A stretch of 64,000 bases of DNA from an uncultured Desulfobacterales bacterium (GCA_937915545.1 CALGIJ010000027.1:1-64000); one strand, 5' to 3'; positions 18,116 to 27,618 are shown, counted from the first letter of the stretch. Program-made: numbers and translations. Notes: generated by a model not told the origin, from the sequence alone.

Positions 18116-19357
18116 ATGAACAAGAGACGGATCATAGTCGTCGGCGGCGGCGCCGCCGGCCTGATGGCGGCCGGTCGCGCCGCCTCCCTGGGCGGCGAGG
18201 TGCTGCTGCTGGAGAAGATGGAGCGTACCGGCCGCAAGATCGGCATCAGCGGCAAGGGCCGCTGCAACCTCGGCAACACCGCCCCGCTCACGGAGTTCCT
18301 CGCCCGCTTCGGCAAAAACGGTCGCTTCCTGCGCCAGTGCTTCCAGCACTTCTTCACCCCGCAGCTGACCGCATTTCTCGAGGAGCGCGGCCTGCCCCTG
18401 GCGGTGGAGCGCGGCGGCCGCATCTTCCCCGTTTCCGGTCGCGCGCTGGACGTGGTGCGGGTGCTGAGCGACTGGGTCAGGGCGTGCGGGGCGCAGCTGC
18501 GCCTCGACTCTGCGGTGGACGACATCCTCGTCGAAGAAGGCCGCGTCGTCGGGGTGCGGCTGGGCGACAGGCGCATCGATGGCGACCGGGTCATCCTCGC
18601 CACCGGCGGCAAGTCCTATCCCCGCACCGGGTCGAGCGGCGACGGTTATCGCATGGCGACGGCCCTCGGCCACGGCCTGGTGCCGACCCGGCCGGCCCTG
18701 GTGCCACTGACCTGCCCCGATCCGGCCATAGGTACCATGGCCGGGCTGACCTTGCGCAATGTCGAGGTGCGGCTGCTGATAAACGGCAAGAGGGTTGACA
18801 AGCAGTTCGGCGAGCTGGCCTTCACCCCCTCTGGCGTCGGCGGGCCGACGGTGCTCACCCTGAGCGGCCAGGCGGTGGACGCCCTGCACCAGGGGCGGCA
18901 GGTGGCCTTGTCCCTCGACCTCAAACCGGCCCTCGACCCTGCGCAGCTCGACCTCCGCCTGCAGCGCGACCTCAAGGAGCGTGGCGGCGAGGAAATCGCC
19001 TCCATCCTGCGCGGTCTCCTCCCCAAAGAGATGGTCGGGCTATGCCTTGCCGCCTGCGATTTGCCGGCCGACATCGACTGCCGCCGCTTCCCCGCCAACA
19101 GTCGCCGGCGACTGGCGCAGTGGCTCAAGGACGTGCGCCTCGACATCGACGGCCATCGCTCCTTTGCCGAGGCCATCGTTACCGCCGGTGGCGTGCCGCT
19201 CAAGGAGGTCGACCCGCGCACCATGGCCTCGCGCCTCGTTGCCGGGCTGTACATTGTCGGCGAGCTCCTCGACCTGCACGCCGATACCGGTGGCTACAAC
19301 CTGCAGGCGGCCTTCTCCACCGGCTGGGTGGCCGGGGAGGCTGCCGCCACGGGTTAA
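18116..19357 (+). CDS. HI0933-family FAD-dependent oxidoreductase
   Basis: 413 aa flavoprotein. The N-terminal dinucleotide motif is IIVVGGGAAGLMAAGRAA, followed by the family hallmark RKIGISGKGRCNL and later FPVSGRALDVV, ATGGKSYPRTGSSGDGY and the C-terminal GELLDLHADTGGYNLQAA, which closes the FAD site. Members are annotated as aminoacetone oxidases or simply as HI0933-like, and the physiological substrate is poorly known. The start at 18116 is preferred over the one 18 bp upstream. Confidence 0.85.
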   Translation: MNKRRIIVVGGGAAGLMAAGRAASLGGEVLLLEKMERTGRKIGISGKGRCNLGNTAPLTEFLARFGKNGRFLRQCFQHFFTPQLTAFLEERGLPLAVERGGRIFPVSGRALDVVRVLSDWVRACGAQLRLDSAVDDILVEEGRVVGVRLGDRRIDGDRVILATGGKSYPRTGSSGDGYRMATALGHGLVPTRPALVPLTCPDPAIGTMAGLTLRNVEVRLLINGKRVDKQFGELAFTPSGVGGPTVLTLSGQAVDALHQGRQVALSLDLKPALDPAQLDLRLQRDLKERGGEEIASILRGLLPKEMVGLCLAACDLPADIDCRRFPANSRRRLAQWLKDVRLDIDGHRSFAEAIVTAGGVPLKEVDPRTMASRLVAGLYIVGELLDLHADTGGYNLQAAFSTGWVAGEAAATG

Positions 19358-19358
19358 C

Positions 19359-19391
19359 AAAACGGGGCGACCTCGGCCGCCCCCCGTTTCA
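19359..19391. terminator. Bidirectional terminator between convergent genes
   Basis: The stem AAACGGGGCG / CGCCCC(C)CGTTT with an 8-nt loop lies between the convergent stops of the flavoprotein gene and the protease gene. Short A/T tracts flank it on both sides, so it can serve both strands. Confidence 0.65.
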
Positions 19392-20552
19392 GAAGAGGGA
19401 GGAACTGAACTCCTCGAAGACCTTCTCGATGGGAATGGCGAAGCCGATGCCTTCGGTGTTGGTGAGCACCAGGGTCGTCACGCCGCGCGCGTAGCCCTGG
19501 TCATCGACGATCGGGCCGCCGCTGTTGCCGGGGTTGATGGCGGCGTCGGTCTGCAGGAAGACCTGCCCGCCATCCTCCTTGCGCACACGGTACCCGGAGA
19601 AGATGCCGGCGGTGACCGTGTGGCGCAGGCCCACCGGGCTGCCGATGGCGTAGACCTTGTCGCCCTGGTTGAGCCCATGACCCGAGGGCGGCTTTTCGAG
19701 GGGGGTTGCCTGCACCGAGTAAAGCGAGAGGAGGGCGAGGTCGTAGGTGGGGCTGAGCAAAAGGTGATTGCCGGTGTGGCTGCTGCCGTCGGCGAGGATG
19801 ATCTTGAAGTCGGAGGGCTGCACCTTGCGATCGACCTTCTCCAGGCGCCGTTCTTCGGCCTGCAGCAGGGGCAGGGCCTTGCTCAGCTCTTCCTCGTGGC
19901 GCTCGATGATCATCGCCAGCTGGCTGCGCTGCGGCCCCTTGGGCATCTTACGGTAGGTTTCCTTCCATTCGTCGATCTTCTGCCGTTCGAGATCGAAGAA
20001 ACGGCGCCCCTTGTCGACCTTCTCGCGCATCTCGGAGAGCTTTTTATCGTCGAACTGCACCACGTGCTTGTTGGTGACGATGTAGTTCTTGCTGACGAAG
20101 AACCCCGAGCCGGTGCCCCAGGGGGTTTCGATGGACACGGTGGCATTCTTGGCCCTGACAATGGCGTTACCCGAGGCCACCTCCCCCCCCGCATTGGACG
20201 GGGTCGGAGCATGTGCCTGTGGCAGGGTTTGGGCTGGGGAGACCTCCCGCGGTTTCGGCGTGGCAGCTGGAGACGCGGGTGGAGAGGCCTGCTGCGCCAC
20301 CTGCGGGCCCATGGTCTTCACTGTAAAATAATAGGTGCCCCCGGCCACCGCCACCACCAAAAGCAAGGCGGCCAGGAGCAGCAGTCCCTTGTGCCTCCCC
20401 GGCGACGAAGACTGTTCGCCCTCACGCTGCTGCCGTTGCCGCTCTGCTTCGCGTTGGCGTTCAAGGATCTTTTCGTAGCGGGCGAAGATGACCCCGCAGC
20501 GGTCGCACTCCACCGTATTGTTCTGTTCCTGATGGCACTTAGGGCAACGCAT
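19389..20552 (-). CDS. Membrane-anchored trypsin-like serine protease with N-terminal zinc ribbon
   Basis: 387 aa. Residues 3-20 hold a four-Cys zinc ribbon (CPKC...CDRC) and ~55-77 a single membrane helix; a Pro/Ala-rich linker then leads to an S1 domain outside the membrane. The triad is visible: His in VTNKHVV, Asp in YDLALL, Ser in NPGNSGGP. A long charged helix (~210-260) is inserted between His and Asp. Unlike DegP, no PDZ domain follows. Likely a surveillance or regulatory protease of the periplasmic face. Confidence 0.75.
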   Translation of the reverse strand: MRCPKCHQEQNNTVECDRCGVIFARYEKILERQREAERQRQQREGEQSSSPGRHKGLLLLAALLLVVAVAGGTYYFTVKTMGPQVAQQASPPASPAATPKPREVSPAQTLPQAHAPTPSNAGGEVASGNAIVRAKNATVSIETPWGTGSGFFVSKNYIVTNKHVVQFDDKKLSEMREKVDKGRRFFDLERQKIDEWKETYRKMPKGPQRSQLAMIIERHEEELSKALPLLQAEERRLEKVDRKVQPSDFKIILADGSSHTGNHLLLSPTYDLALLSLYSVQATPLEKPPSGHGLNQGDKVYAIGSPVGLRHTVTAGIFSGYRVRKEDGGQVFLQTDAAINPGNSGGPIVDDQGYARGVTTLVLTNTEGIGFAIPIEKVFEEFSSSLF

Positions 20553-20689
20553 CGCTTCTCCCGCCGGGAAATGGTTGTGGCAGATGTCTCGACAGCGCCG
20601 GGGTTTCAGGATATACTACTCACCAATACCAATGGAATCAAGCAAGTACACTGCACCCTCAGTAATTTTACAGCCGTTTGGAGTTTTCC

Positions 20690-21109
20690 ATGCCTCTCGT
20701 CATCAGTCCGCGACTGACCCTGCCCGACCATGAAGTGACCCTCGTCGCCATTCGCGCCCAGGGAGCGGGGGGCCAGAACGTCAACAAGGTGGCCAGCGCC
20801 ATCCACCTGCGCTTCGACATCCTCGCCTCCTCGCTGCCCGAGGAACTGAAGATGAGGCTTCTCGCCAGCCGCGACAGCCGCATCAGCGACGACGGCGTTC
20901 TGGTCATCAAGGCGCAGCAGTTCCGCACCCAGGAGAAGAACCGTCTCGACGCCGTGGAGCGGCTCGTTCGCATCATCCGCCACGCCGCCATGACACCGAA
21001 GAAGCGCACCCCGACCCGACCGACGACCGCCTCGCGCCAGCGGCGCCTGGCCGGCAAGACGCACCGCGGCCAGATCAAGAGCCAGCGTCGCCGCGTCGAC
21101 GACGAGTGA
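20690..21109 (+). CDS. arfB: ArfB-like ribosome-rescue peptidyl-tRNA hydrolase
   Basis: 139 aa. A release-factor-like domain carries the catalytic GGQ (IRAQGAGGQNVNKV, residues ~20-33) without codon-recognition domains. The basic tail (KTHRGQIKSQRRR) matches ArfB/YaeJ, where it enters the empty mRNA channel of stalled ribosomes. The start at 20690 (MPLVISPRL) is chosen over the one 12 bp upstream. It is divergent from the protease gene. Confidence 0.88.
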   Translation: MPLVISPRLTLPDHEVTLVAIRAQGAGGQNVNKVASAIHLRFDILASSLPEELKMRLLASRDSRISDDGVLVIKAQQFRTQEKNRLDAVERLVRIIRHAAMTPKKRTPTRPTTASRQRRLAGKTHRGQIKSQRRRVDDE

Positions 21110-21418
21110 CCGGCCTTTTATCAAGCGACGGAAAATCGAGAGCATAAAAAGATTGCATCTTACCCTGCGGCCTGGTATGAAGTCCGCTCTCATGCTTGTT
21201 GTGCGTGTCGGACCAGTCGCAGTGATACGACGGGCCGCCGAGCCTCGCCCCAGGGCGACAGCGGCGGCGCGATCCCCCTTCGTCAGTGCAGGGTTATTGG
21301 GCAAATCTGGACGGACACCTCGTACGGCCCCATCAGGTGGCCGCCCCCTTTCCGGGCAGACTTTGCACCCTACCGAGAAGTCCTTCTCTGGAATCAACCC
21401 TTTGCTACAGGTATTCGT
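21110..21418 (+). promoter_or_regulatory. Long leader before the DEAD-box helicase gene
   Basis: 309 nt without a convincing gene. It may be a long 5' untranslated leader, which is common for cold-shock RNA helicase genes, but I cannot identify a specific structured RNA family in it. Confidence 0.3.
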
Positions 21419-23191
21419 ATGTCTTTTCCCGATGACGCCACCCCGTCTTTCGACGCCATGGGTCTGCCCCAGGCCCTCCTCCAGGCAGTAGCCGACGCCG
21501 GCTACGAACTTCCCACCCCTATCCAGGAACGGATGATTCCGCCGATGCTCGCCGGCTGCGACGTCATCGGCCAGGCGCAGACCGGCACCGGCAAGACTGC
21601 CGCCTTCGCCCTGCCGCTGCTCGCCCGGCTGGAACTCGGATCGCGGCCCGAGCCGCAGCTGCTGGTGCTCACCCCGACGAGGGAGCTGGCCCTGCAGGTG
21701 GCCGAGTCCTTCACCGCCTACGGGCGGCATCTCAAGGGGCTGGAAGTGCTGGCCATCTTCGGCGGCCAAGACTATGCCGGCCAGCTGCGCCGTCTGCAGC
21801 GCGGCGTGCAGGTGGTTATCGGCACCCCCGGACGGGTCATGGACCATATGCGCCGCGGCACCCTGAAGACCGAGACCATCCACTCCCTGGTCCTCGACGA
21901 GGCCGACGAGATGCTCAAGATGGGCTTCCTCGACGATGTCTCATGGATTCTCGAACAGCTCCCCAACCGCCGTCAGACGGCGCTGTTCTCGGCCACCATG
22001 CCCAACTCCATCCGCGCCATCGCCGCCACCTACCTCAAAGAGGCGGTGTCGGTGACCATCGGCAGCAAGACCGTCTCGGCGCAGACGGTCAACCAGCGCT
22101 GTCTGATCACCAACGGCCTCGCCGCCAAACAGAGCGCGCTCGAAAAGCTCCTCGAGGCCGAGCCCTGCGACGGCGTACTGGTCTTCGTGCGCACCAAGCT
22201 GCAGACGGTGGAGCTGGCCGAGCACCTCGTCGCCCTCGGCCACGCCGCTGCCGCCCTCAACGGCGACATCCAGCAGAGCCAGCGGCTGCGCACCGTCGAG
22301 CAGCTCAAGGCGAAGAAGATCGACATCCTCGTCGCCACCGACGTCGCCGCCCGCGGCCTCGACGTCGAGCGCATCAGCCACGTCATCAACTACGACATCC
22401 CCTTCGACACCGAGTCCTATATCCACCGCATCGGCCGCACCGGGCGCGCCGGGCGCAGCGGCGAGGCCATCCTCTTCGTCAGCGGCCGCGAACGCCATCT
22501 GCTCAGGGCCATCGAACAGGCCACCCGGCAGAAGATCACCATGGCCGAGCTGCCGACGGTGGCGACCATCAACGAGAGGCGCGTCGCCCTTTTCAAGGAG
22601 CGCATCACCCGAGCCCTGACCGCCGATACCAGTGTCTTCGAGAAGCTGGTCGGCGAGTATCTGCGCGAACACGAAGTAAGCGGCGAAAAGCTGGCGGCGG
22701 CCCTGGCGGTGATGGCCCAGGGCGACCGACCGCTGCTCCTCGCCGAGCCCGAGCCGCTTCCCGCCCCGGCACGGCTGCGGCCGGTCGCCACGCACAGCCG
22801 CCCCTCCCGGCCGCGCCAAGCCGACCTGCAGCTGCCTCCGGATGAGGGCATGGAGCGCTTCCGTATCGAGTTGGGCAGCGAACATGGCATTAAGCCGGGC
22901 AACATCGTCGGTGCCATCGCCAACGAGGCCGATATCAACAGCCGCCACATCGGCCGCATCGCCATCTACGACACCTACAGCACCGTCGACCTGCCCTACG
23001 GCATGCCCGACCACATTCTCCGCCTGCTGCACAAGAGCCGGGTGGGCAGCAAGACCCTGCGCCTGCAGCGCTGCGCGGAAGAGGCCGACCAGCAGCCGCA
23101 CCGTTCATCACCGCGACCGCCGGTTACGGGCAGGAAGGGCGGCGCAACCGCGGGGCGCAGGAAGGCGGCCGGCGGCCAGCGCCTGCAGTAA
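21419..23191 (+). CDS. DEAD-box ATP-dependent RNA helicase
   Basis: 590 aa. All helicase motifs are present: AQTGTGKTA (I), PTRELA (Ia), TPGRV, DEAD (II), SATMP (III), then VATDVAARGLDV and HRIGRTGRAGR (V-VI). A C-terminal DbpA/CsdA-type RNA-binding domain spans ~475-550 (RIELGSEHGIKPGNIVGAI), followed by a basic Arg/Gly tail. This layout matches DeaD/CsdA proteins used in ribosome assembly and mRNA decay, especially in the cold. Ten bases separate it from the downstream exonuclease gene. Confidence 0.9.
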   Translation: MSFPDDATPSFDAMGLPQALLQAVADAGYELPTPIQERMIPPMLAGCDVIGQAQTGTGKTAAFALPLLARLELGSRPEPQLLVLTPTRELALQVAESFTAYGRHLKGLEVLAIFGGQDYAGQLRRLQRGVQVVIGTPGRVMDHMRRGTLKTETIHSLVLDEADEMLKMGFLDDVSWILEQLPNRRQTALFSATMPNSIRAIAATYLKEAVSVTIGSKTVSAQTVNQRCLITNGLAAKQSALEKLLEAEPCDGVLVFVRTKLQTVELAEHLVALGHAAAALNGDIQQSQRLRTVEQLKAKKIDILVATDVAARGLDVERISHVINYDIPFDTESYIHRIGRTGRAGRSGEAILFVSGRERHLLRAIEQATRQKITMAELPTVATINERRVALFKERITRALTADTSVFEKLVGEYLREHEVSGEKLAAALAVMAQGDRPLLLAEPEPLPAPARLRPVATHSRPSRPRQADLQLPPDEGMERFRIELGSEHGIKPGNIVGAIANEADINSRHIGRIAIYDTYSTVDLPYGMPDHILRLLHKSRVGSKTLRLQRCAEEADQQPHRSSPRPPVTGRKGGATAGRRKAAGGQRLQ

Positions 23192-23200
23192 GGCGCCACC

Positions 23201-24040
23201 GTGCTCTGTCGCACCTTCTGCCATATCCCGGGCATCGGCCACAAGCTCGAACGGGAGCTGTGGCGGGCAGGGGTGACCTCCTGGGAGAGGTGGCGCAACC
23301 CGCCGCCTCTGCCGCTCTCGGCGGTCACCCGCCTCGAGGCGGAGCGGCTCCTGGCACAGTCGGCGGAAGCGCTGTCCGACGACCCGCGGTTTTTCACCAG
23401 TCGCCTGGAAAACGCCCAGGGCTGGCGCATCTTCCCTCAGTTCCGCGAGCGCACCGCCTACCTCGATATCGAGACCACCGGCCTCGGCGCGGACAGCATC
23501 ATCACCACCATCGCCCTCTTTGACGGCCGCGAGGTGCGAACCTTCGTCAACGGCATCAACCTCGAGGACTTCATCGACGCCGTCGCCCCCTTCCAGGTGC
23601 TCGTCACCTACAACGGCAAGGGCTTCGACATCCCCTTCATTGAACGTTTCTTCCGCATCACGCTGCCCCAGGCGCAGATCGACCTGCGCTTCGTCCTCGC
23701 CCGGCTTGGTTTCAAGGGCGGCTTGAAAGGCTGCGAACGCAAGCTCGGCCTGCATCGTGGCACCCTCGACGGCGTCGACGGCCTCTTCGCCGTGCGGCTC
23801 TGGCATGCCTACATGCACAAGGGAGACGAGCGCTATCTCCACACCCTGCTCGCCTATAACGTCGAGGATACCGTCAATCTCGAGAGGCTGATGGTCGAGG
23901 CCTATAACCGCAACATCGCCGCCACCCCCTTCGCCGACGAGCTGCTGCCCTGCCCGCAGCCGCCGCCCCTGCCCTTCTTCGCCGACAGCGACTGTATCGC
24001 CGCCCTCGGCGGAGGCCTTGCTCCCACAAGAATGTATTGA
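23201..24040 (+). CDS. DEDD-type ribonuclease H-like exonuclease (YprB family)
   Basis: 279 aa from a GTG start. The N-terminal ~75 residues look like a helix-hairpin-helix-type DNA/RNA-binding region (IPGIGHKLERELW). The RNase H-like domain follows, with acidic residues in YLDIETTGLG (DxE), TYNGKGFDIPF (D) and YNVEDTVNLERL (D). It follows the helicase by 9 bp, suggesting joint RNA processing or turnover. The C-terminal Pro-rich tail looks disordered. Confidence 0.75.
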   Translation: MLCRTFCHIPGIGHKLERELWRAGVTSWERWRNPPPLPLSAVTRLEAERLLAQSAEALSDDPRFFTSRLENAQGWRIFPQFRERTAYLDIETTGLGADSIITTIALFDGREVRTFVNGINLEDFIDAVAPFQVLVTYNGKGFDIPFIERFFRITLPQAQIDLRFVLARLGFKGGLKGCERKLGLHRGTLDGVDGLFAVRLWHAYMHKGDERYLHTLLAYNVEDTVNLERLMVEAYNRNIAATPFADELLPCPQPPPLPFFADSDCIAALGGGLAPTRMY

Positions 24041-24060
24041 GCCTAAGAAGGCACTGAGCC

Positions 24061-24981
24061 TTAGAGGTCGATCTCCATCCCCTCGGTGGCGAAAAAGACC
24101 TCAGGCCCCTCGGGGCCGGCGGGACGACAGAGGCTGGCCGCCAGCTCGTCGAGCTGCTGGTCGGTGCGGTCGGGGTCATGGTGAAAGAGGGCCAGACGCT
24201 TGACACCGGCGCGGGTGGCGGCGGCGATGGCGTATTCCATGGAGGTGTGCCCCCAGTTGACGCGCCCCTTGGCATATTCGGCGGCGGTATACTGGGCATC
24301 GTGGATGAGCAGGTCGGCCCCGGCGAAAAACTGCTCCAGGGCGAGATTCTGCTCCACCGCCACCTCCTCCCCTTCCAGGGCCATGGCCTCGTCGTAGTCG
24401 GGGTGGCTGGGGTCGGTGATGAAGAGGTTGCGGAACGGTTCGGTGTCGTAGCAGGTGCACACCGAGATATTGTTATAGGTGAAACGGTAGCCGAGGGCGG
24501 TAATGGGATGGTTGATCAGCTTGGTGGTCAGCAGCAGACCCTCGCCCATGTCGATGAGGGGCGTCTCCTTCAGGCGGATATACTCGATCTCCGAGGCGAG
24601 CTCGCCGAGATTGACCGGGAAATAGCGGTATTTCATCTGCCCACCGACCACGTCCTCGAGCGGGTCATCCTCGAAGGAGACCGGCCCGTGGACCTTGAGC
24701 CGGGTGCCGGGGATATAGATGGGGGTGAAGAAGGGATACCCCATGATATGGTCCCAGTGGGTGTGGGAGAGGAAGATATCGGCGCGGATCGGCCCTTTAG
24801 GCAGGTCGTGGCCCATCATGAAGTTGCCTAAGGGGCGGATGCCGGAGCCGGCGTCGACGATCACCAGGCGGTCCGCCTCCCCGACGCGCAGCTCGATACA
24901 GGCCGTATTGCCGCCATACTTCTGGGTCTTGGCCCCCGGACTGGGAATCGACCCCCGCACCCCCCAGAAACGCACCTTCAT
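24061..24981 (-). CDS. MBL-fold metallo-hydrolase (cyclic-nucleotide-phosphodiesterase-like)
   Basis: 306 aa. The metallo-beta-lactamase core has the HxHxDH zinc site SHTHWDHIMG near residue 80, a preceding VDAGSGIRPLG, and later GHTSMEYAI and LFHHDPDRTD, which supply remaining ligands. The family opener MKVRFWGVRGSIPSPG fixes the start at 24981, although the frame is open much further upstream. It lies 101 bp downstream of an HDOD gene on the same strand, a pairing suggestive of signalling, but the substrate is unknown. Confidence 0.78.
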   Translation of the reverse strand: MKVRFWGVRGSIPSPGAKTQKYGGNTACIELRVGEADRLVIVDAGSGIRPLGNFMMGHDLPKGPIRADIFLSHTHWDHIMGYPFFTPIYIPGTRLKVHGPVSFEDDPLEDVVGGQMKYRYFPVNLGELASEIEYIRLKETPLIDMGEGLLLTTKLINHPITALGYRFTYNNISVCTCYDTEPFRNLFITDPSHPDYDEAMALEGEEVAVEQNLALEQFFAGADLLIHDAQYTAAEYAKGRVNWGHTSMEYAIAAATRAGVKRLALFHHDPDRTDQQLDELAASLCRPAGPEGPEVFFATEGMEIDL

Positions 24982-25082
24982 CGCCACTGTTCTTCCTCCC
25001 CTCACGACACAGCACCAGCCCAGCAGCGCCACAGCGCCGTGAACCCCGTATTCCCCGTGAAACGGACAACCCCCGTTTCTTT

Positions 25083-25943
25083 CTAGAGATTGAGAAACAC
25101 CTCCGCCTTGCGGATCTCCTCGACGACCCGGGAGCCGATGCCGCAGAACTCGTCGGGGCTGAGACCGACCTGCCGCCGCAGCTTCTCCAGCTCGCTTTCC
25201 CGCGGGAAGGGGTCGCCGGCGTAGCCGTGGTCGAAGACGTTGGTGTATATATTGCCCAGCGCCACCAGAGAAATCTTGTCGGCCACGTCGCCCTGCAGCC
25301 GCTCGCAGCGATGGTGGTTGCCGATGCAGAAGGTGATCATCTCGTTGAGCTTCCACTTTTCGGCGATCATCAAGCCCACCTCCTGGTGGTCGATACCCAT
25401 GACGTCGAGTTCGACCTCGTGCAAGGGCAACTGCTCGAATTTGGCGATGTTGAGCGCCTCGATGTAATCGTCGCCGAAGGGGACCTTGCCGAGGTCGTGG
25501 AGCAACCCGGCCAGGAAGAGCTCCTCGCGCTCCATCACCGGCACCCCCTTGACTTCGCCGAGGAGCTTGGCGCTGACCCCGGCACCGATGGAATGCGCCC
25601 AGAACTTGGTGGTCGGCAGAGCCCGCGACTTCTTGACCCCAGCGACAGTGCGGATGATGGCCGTGCTCAGGGCCATGTTCTTGACCGTGTTCATGCCGAG
25701 CATGGTGATGGCCCTGGTCAGCGAGGTGACCTTGTTGACCAGGGAGTAGTAGGCCGAGTTGATCAGCTTGAGCACCTGGCCGGCCAGCACCGGATCGAGC
25801 GAGATGACGCGGTTGAGCTCGTTGGGCGAGGCATCGGTGCGGCTGCAGATCTCCATCACCTTGCCGACGGTGGTCGACAGGCTGGGCATCTTGTCGATGA
25901 ACTTCTCGATCTCCTGCCGCTGTTTGTCGCGCTGGGACGCCAT
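25083..25943 (-). CDS. HDOD-domain signalling protein
   Basis: 286 aa. After a short N-terminal helix the HDOD domain spans ~15-215: MPSLSTTVGKVMEI, then DPVLAGQVLKLINSAYY and AITMLGMNTVKNMALS. The sequence FLAGLLHDLGKVPF keeps an HD-like element, unlike many HDOD proteins. Such proteins act in chemotaxis, stress or cyclic-di-GMP networks, usually without proven catalysis. Likely co-transcribed with the downstream metallo-hydrolase. Confidence 0.8.
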   Translation of the reverse strand: MASQRDKQRQEIEKFIDKMPSLSTTVGKVMEICSRTDASPNELNRVISLDPVLAGQVLKLINSAYYSLVNKVTSLTRAITMLGMNTVKNMALSTAIIRTVAGVKKSRALPTTKFWAHSIGAGVSAKLLGEVKGVPVMEREELFLAGLLHDLGKVPFGDDYIEALNIAKFEQLPLHEVELDVMGIDHQEVGLMIAEKWKLNEMITFCIGNHHRCERLQGDVADKISLVALGNIYTNVFDHGYAGDPFPRESELEKLRRQVGLSPDEFCGIGSRVVEEIRKAEVFLNL

Positions 25944-26043
25944 CTTCGTTCAACCTGCCCAAGGCATTGATGGAAAAAAAACGCCAAATATCCGATTATT
26001 GTAGCCAAAGACCGGGCGAAGGTCAAGGACGGAACCTCCGTGC

Positions 26044-26829
26044 TCAAACTCCCCGGCCACGCTCCTCGGTCCCCTTGCAGAAACCTACCGCCTCGGCATA
26101 GGAGAGGCCATTGCCGCCGAAGATGTCGAGGGCGCTGCCGACGGTGACGTGCAGCCGGCCCGCGCCGGCCTGGTGGAGGGTGCGCAGGTCGTTCAGGTCG
26201 CGAACCCCGCCGGCATAGGTGGTGGGCAGTGGTGTCCAGCGGGCGAGGCGCTCCACCAGGTCGATCTCGATACCCTGGCAACGGCCCTCGACATCGGCGG
26301 CATGGACGAGGAACTCGCCGCAGTATTCGGCCAGGTGCTCCAGCACCTCAGGGGAGACGGCCACCTCGGTGAACTTCTGCCAGCGGTCGGTGACGATGAG
26401 ATACTGGTCGCCCCGGCGCCGGCAGCTCAGGTCGAGCACCAGGCGTTCCCGCCCGACCAGGTCGCGCAGCTGGCAGAGGCGCTCCATATCGATGCGGCCG
26501 TCGCGAAAGACATAGGAGGTGACGATCACCGCCGCCGCGCCGCGTTCGAGCCAGGAGATGCAGTTGTCGGCGGTGATGCCGCCGCCCAGCTGCATGCCGC
26601 CCGGCCAGGCGGCCAGCGCCTCGCCGGCGGCCTGCTCGTTACCCGGGCCGAGCATGATGATATGCCCGCCGGTGAGGTTGTCGGCGCGGTAGAGCTCGGC
26701 ATACCACGATGGCGGCTTATCGGCGACGAAGTTGGTGCGAACCGCCTCGGGCGACTCGTCGGAGAGGGTCGAGCCGACGATCTGTTTGACCAGGCCCTGG
26801 TGGAGGTCGATACAGGGTCGAAATTCCAT
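26044..26829 (-). CDS. hisA: Phosphoribosyl-formimino-AICAR isomerase, eukaryote-like HisA
   Basis: 261 aa TIM barrel for the fourth step of histidine synthesis. The start MEFRPCIDLHQGLVKQIVG matches the HisA branch of fungi and plants, which also occurs in some anaerobic bacteria, better than canonical bacterial HisA. Later blocks are LGGGITADNC, LDLSCRRRGD, VHAADVEG and TYAGGVRDLND. Starts at 26844 or 26886 are possible but extend beyond the family's usual N-terminus and run into a terminator hairpin. No other his genes are near. Confidence 0.82.
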   Translation of the reverse strand: MEFRPCIDLHQGLVKQIVGSTLSDESPEAVRTNFVADKPPSWYAELYRADNLTGGHIIMLGPGNEQAAGEALAAWPGGMQLGGGITADNCISWLERGAAAVIVTSYVFRDGRIDMERLCQLRDLVGRERLVLDLSCRRRGDQYLIVTDRWQKFTEVAVSPEVLEHLAEYCGEFLVHAADVEGRCQGIEIDLVERLARWTPLPTTYAGGVRDLNDLRTLHQAGAGRLHVTVGSALDIFGGNGLSYAEAVGFCKGTEERGRGV

Positions 26830-26846
26830 GAATCGTTTTCCCATAA

Positions 26847-26882
26847 AAAAAGCGGGTTGCCGTCTCCGGGCATCCCGCTTTC
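26847..26882 (-). terminator. Intrinsic terminator after the P-loop ATPase gene
   Basis: On the minus strand an 11-bp GC stem (AGCGGGATGCC pairing with GGCAACCCGCT, two mismatches) is followed by TTTTTTT. It lies between the ATPase stop and the hisA start and should separate their transcripts. Confidence 0.8.
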
Positions 26883-26922
26883 TCACGTCATGCGACAGTG
26901 CCGCCCTGCGGGCGGAGGCCGC

Positions 26923-27618
26923 TCACGCTTTTTTAATGAGCATCGTCGACGGGTCGAGCATCAGGGTGGTGCCCGGGTCGAGCTTGCAGGAGTCGCACTT
27001 GACGATTTCGAGCTTCATAGCGTCACCCACCGGCTTGATGAGCAGCACCGTCTCGAAGAGGCTGTCGACCTCGTGACAGGGGGCAGGCACCCCGTCGAGG
27101 CTGACGCGCGAGTCTTCGCGGTGGCTGACCGCCGAGAACCAGATCATCTTCAGGCCGCGGTCGTTCATGAACTTGCGCAGGCCCTCGAGGGATTCCTTGG
27201 TATTGTCGGCGAAGTTGTAGCCATCGATGATCAGGCATTCCGGCTTGTAGATGTTCTGCTTGACAAGGTCGTCGAGCCGCTCCTCGAGCAGGGCCTTGCT
27301 GAAGGAGCTCTCCTTGAAGGTCATGATCATGCGGTTCTTCATGATCTCGGGAATCGACTCGAGCTTCTCGCCGTCGGTGAGCAGCGAGAGGATGTCGTCG
27401 TACCAGGCGCGGGTCTTGTCGATACCCTCGCCGATCGAGACATGGAGGACCTTGTTGCCGAGGAGCATGCAGTCGAGGGCGAACTGCACGAGAATGGCAG
27501 TCTTGCCGAGGCCCGCCCTGGCCATGACCAGGCCCATCATCGCCTGAACGCCGCTGGATTTTTCTTCGAGCCCGAGGGCGCGAAGGGGATTGTTGACGAC
27601 CAACTCGCTATTTTCCAT
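26923..27618 (-). CDS. RecA/KaiC-like P-loop ATPase
   Basis: 231 aa. A Walker A (ARAGLGKTA) lies at ~33-41, followed by VLHVSIGEG, and a Walker B-like strand ECLIIDGYNF at ~130. This matches the RecA/DnaB/KaiC ATPase fold rather than a transporter ATPase. The ATG at 27618 is supported by GAGAGG about nine bases upstream; the longer frame to 27777 has no such site. It follows EF-G on the same strand. Function unknown; perhaps signalling or helicase-loader-like. Confidence 0.65.
   Translation of the reverse strand: MENSELVVNNPLRALGLEEKSSGVQAMMGLVMARAGLGKTAILVQFALDCMLLGNKVLHVSIGEGIDKTRAWYDDILSLLTDGEKLESIPEIMKNRMIMTFKESSFSKALLEERLDDLVKQNIYKPECLIIDGYNFADNTKESLEGLRKFMNDRGLKMIWFSAVSHREDSRVSLDGVPAPCHEVDSLFETVLLIKPVGDAMKLEIVKCDSCKLDPGTTLMLDPSTMLIKKA

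Noticed and set aside
17954..18889. Long N-terminal extension of the FKBP frame
   Set aside because: It is the antisense of the well-supported flavoprotein gene; the FKBP family starts at 17953.
24982..25962. Long N-terminal extension of the metallo-hydrolase frame
   Set aside because: It overlaps the HDOD gene in another frame and shows Arg/Gly-rich shadow composition.
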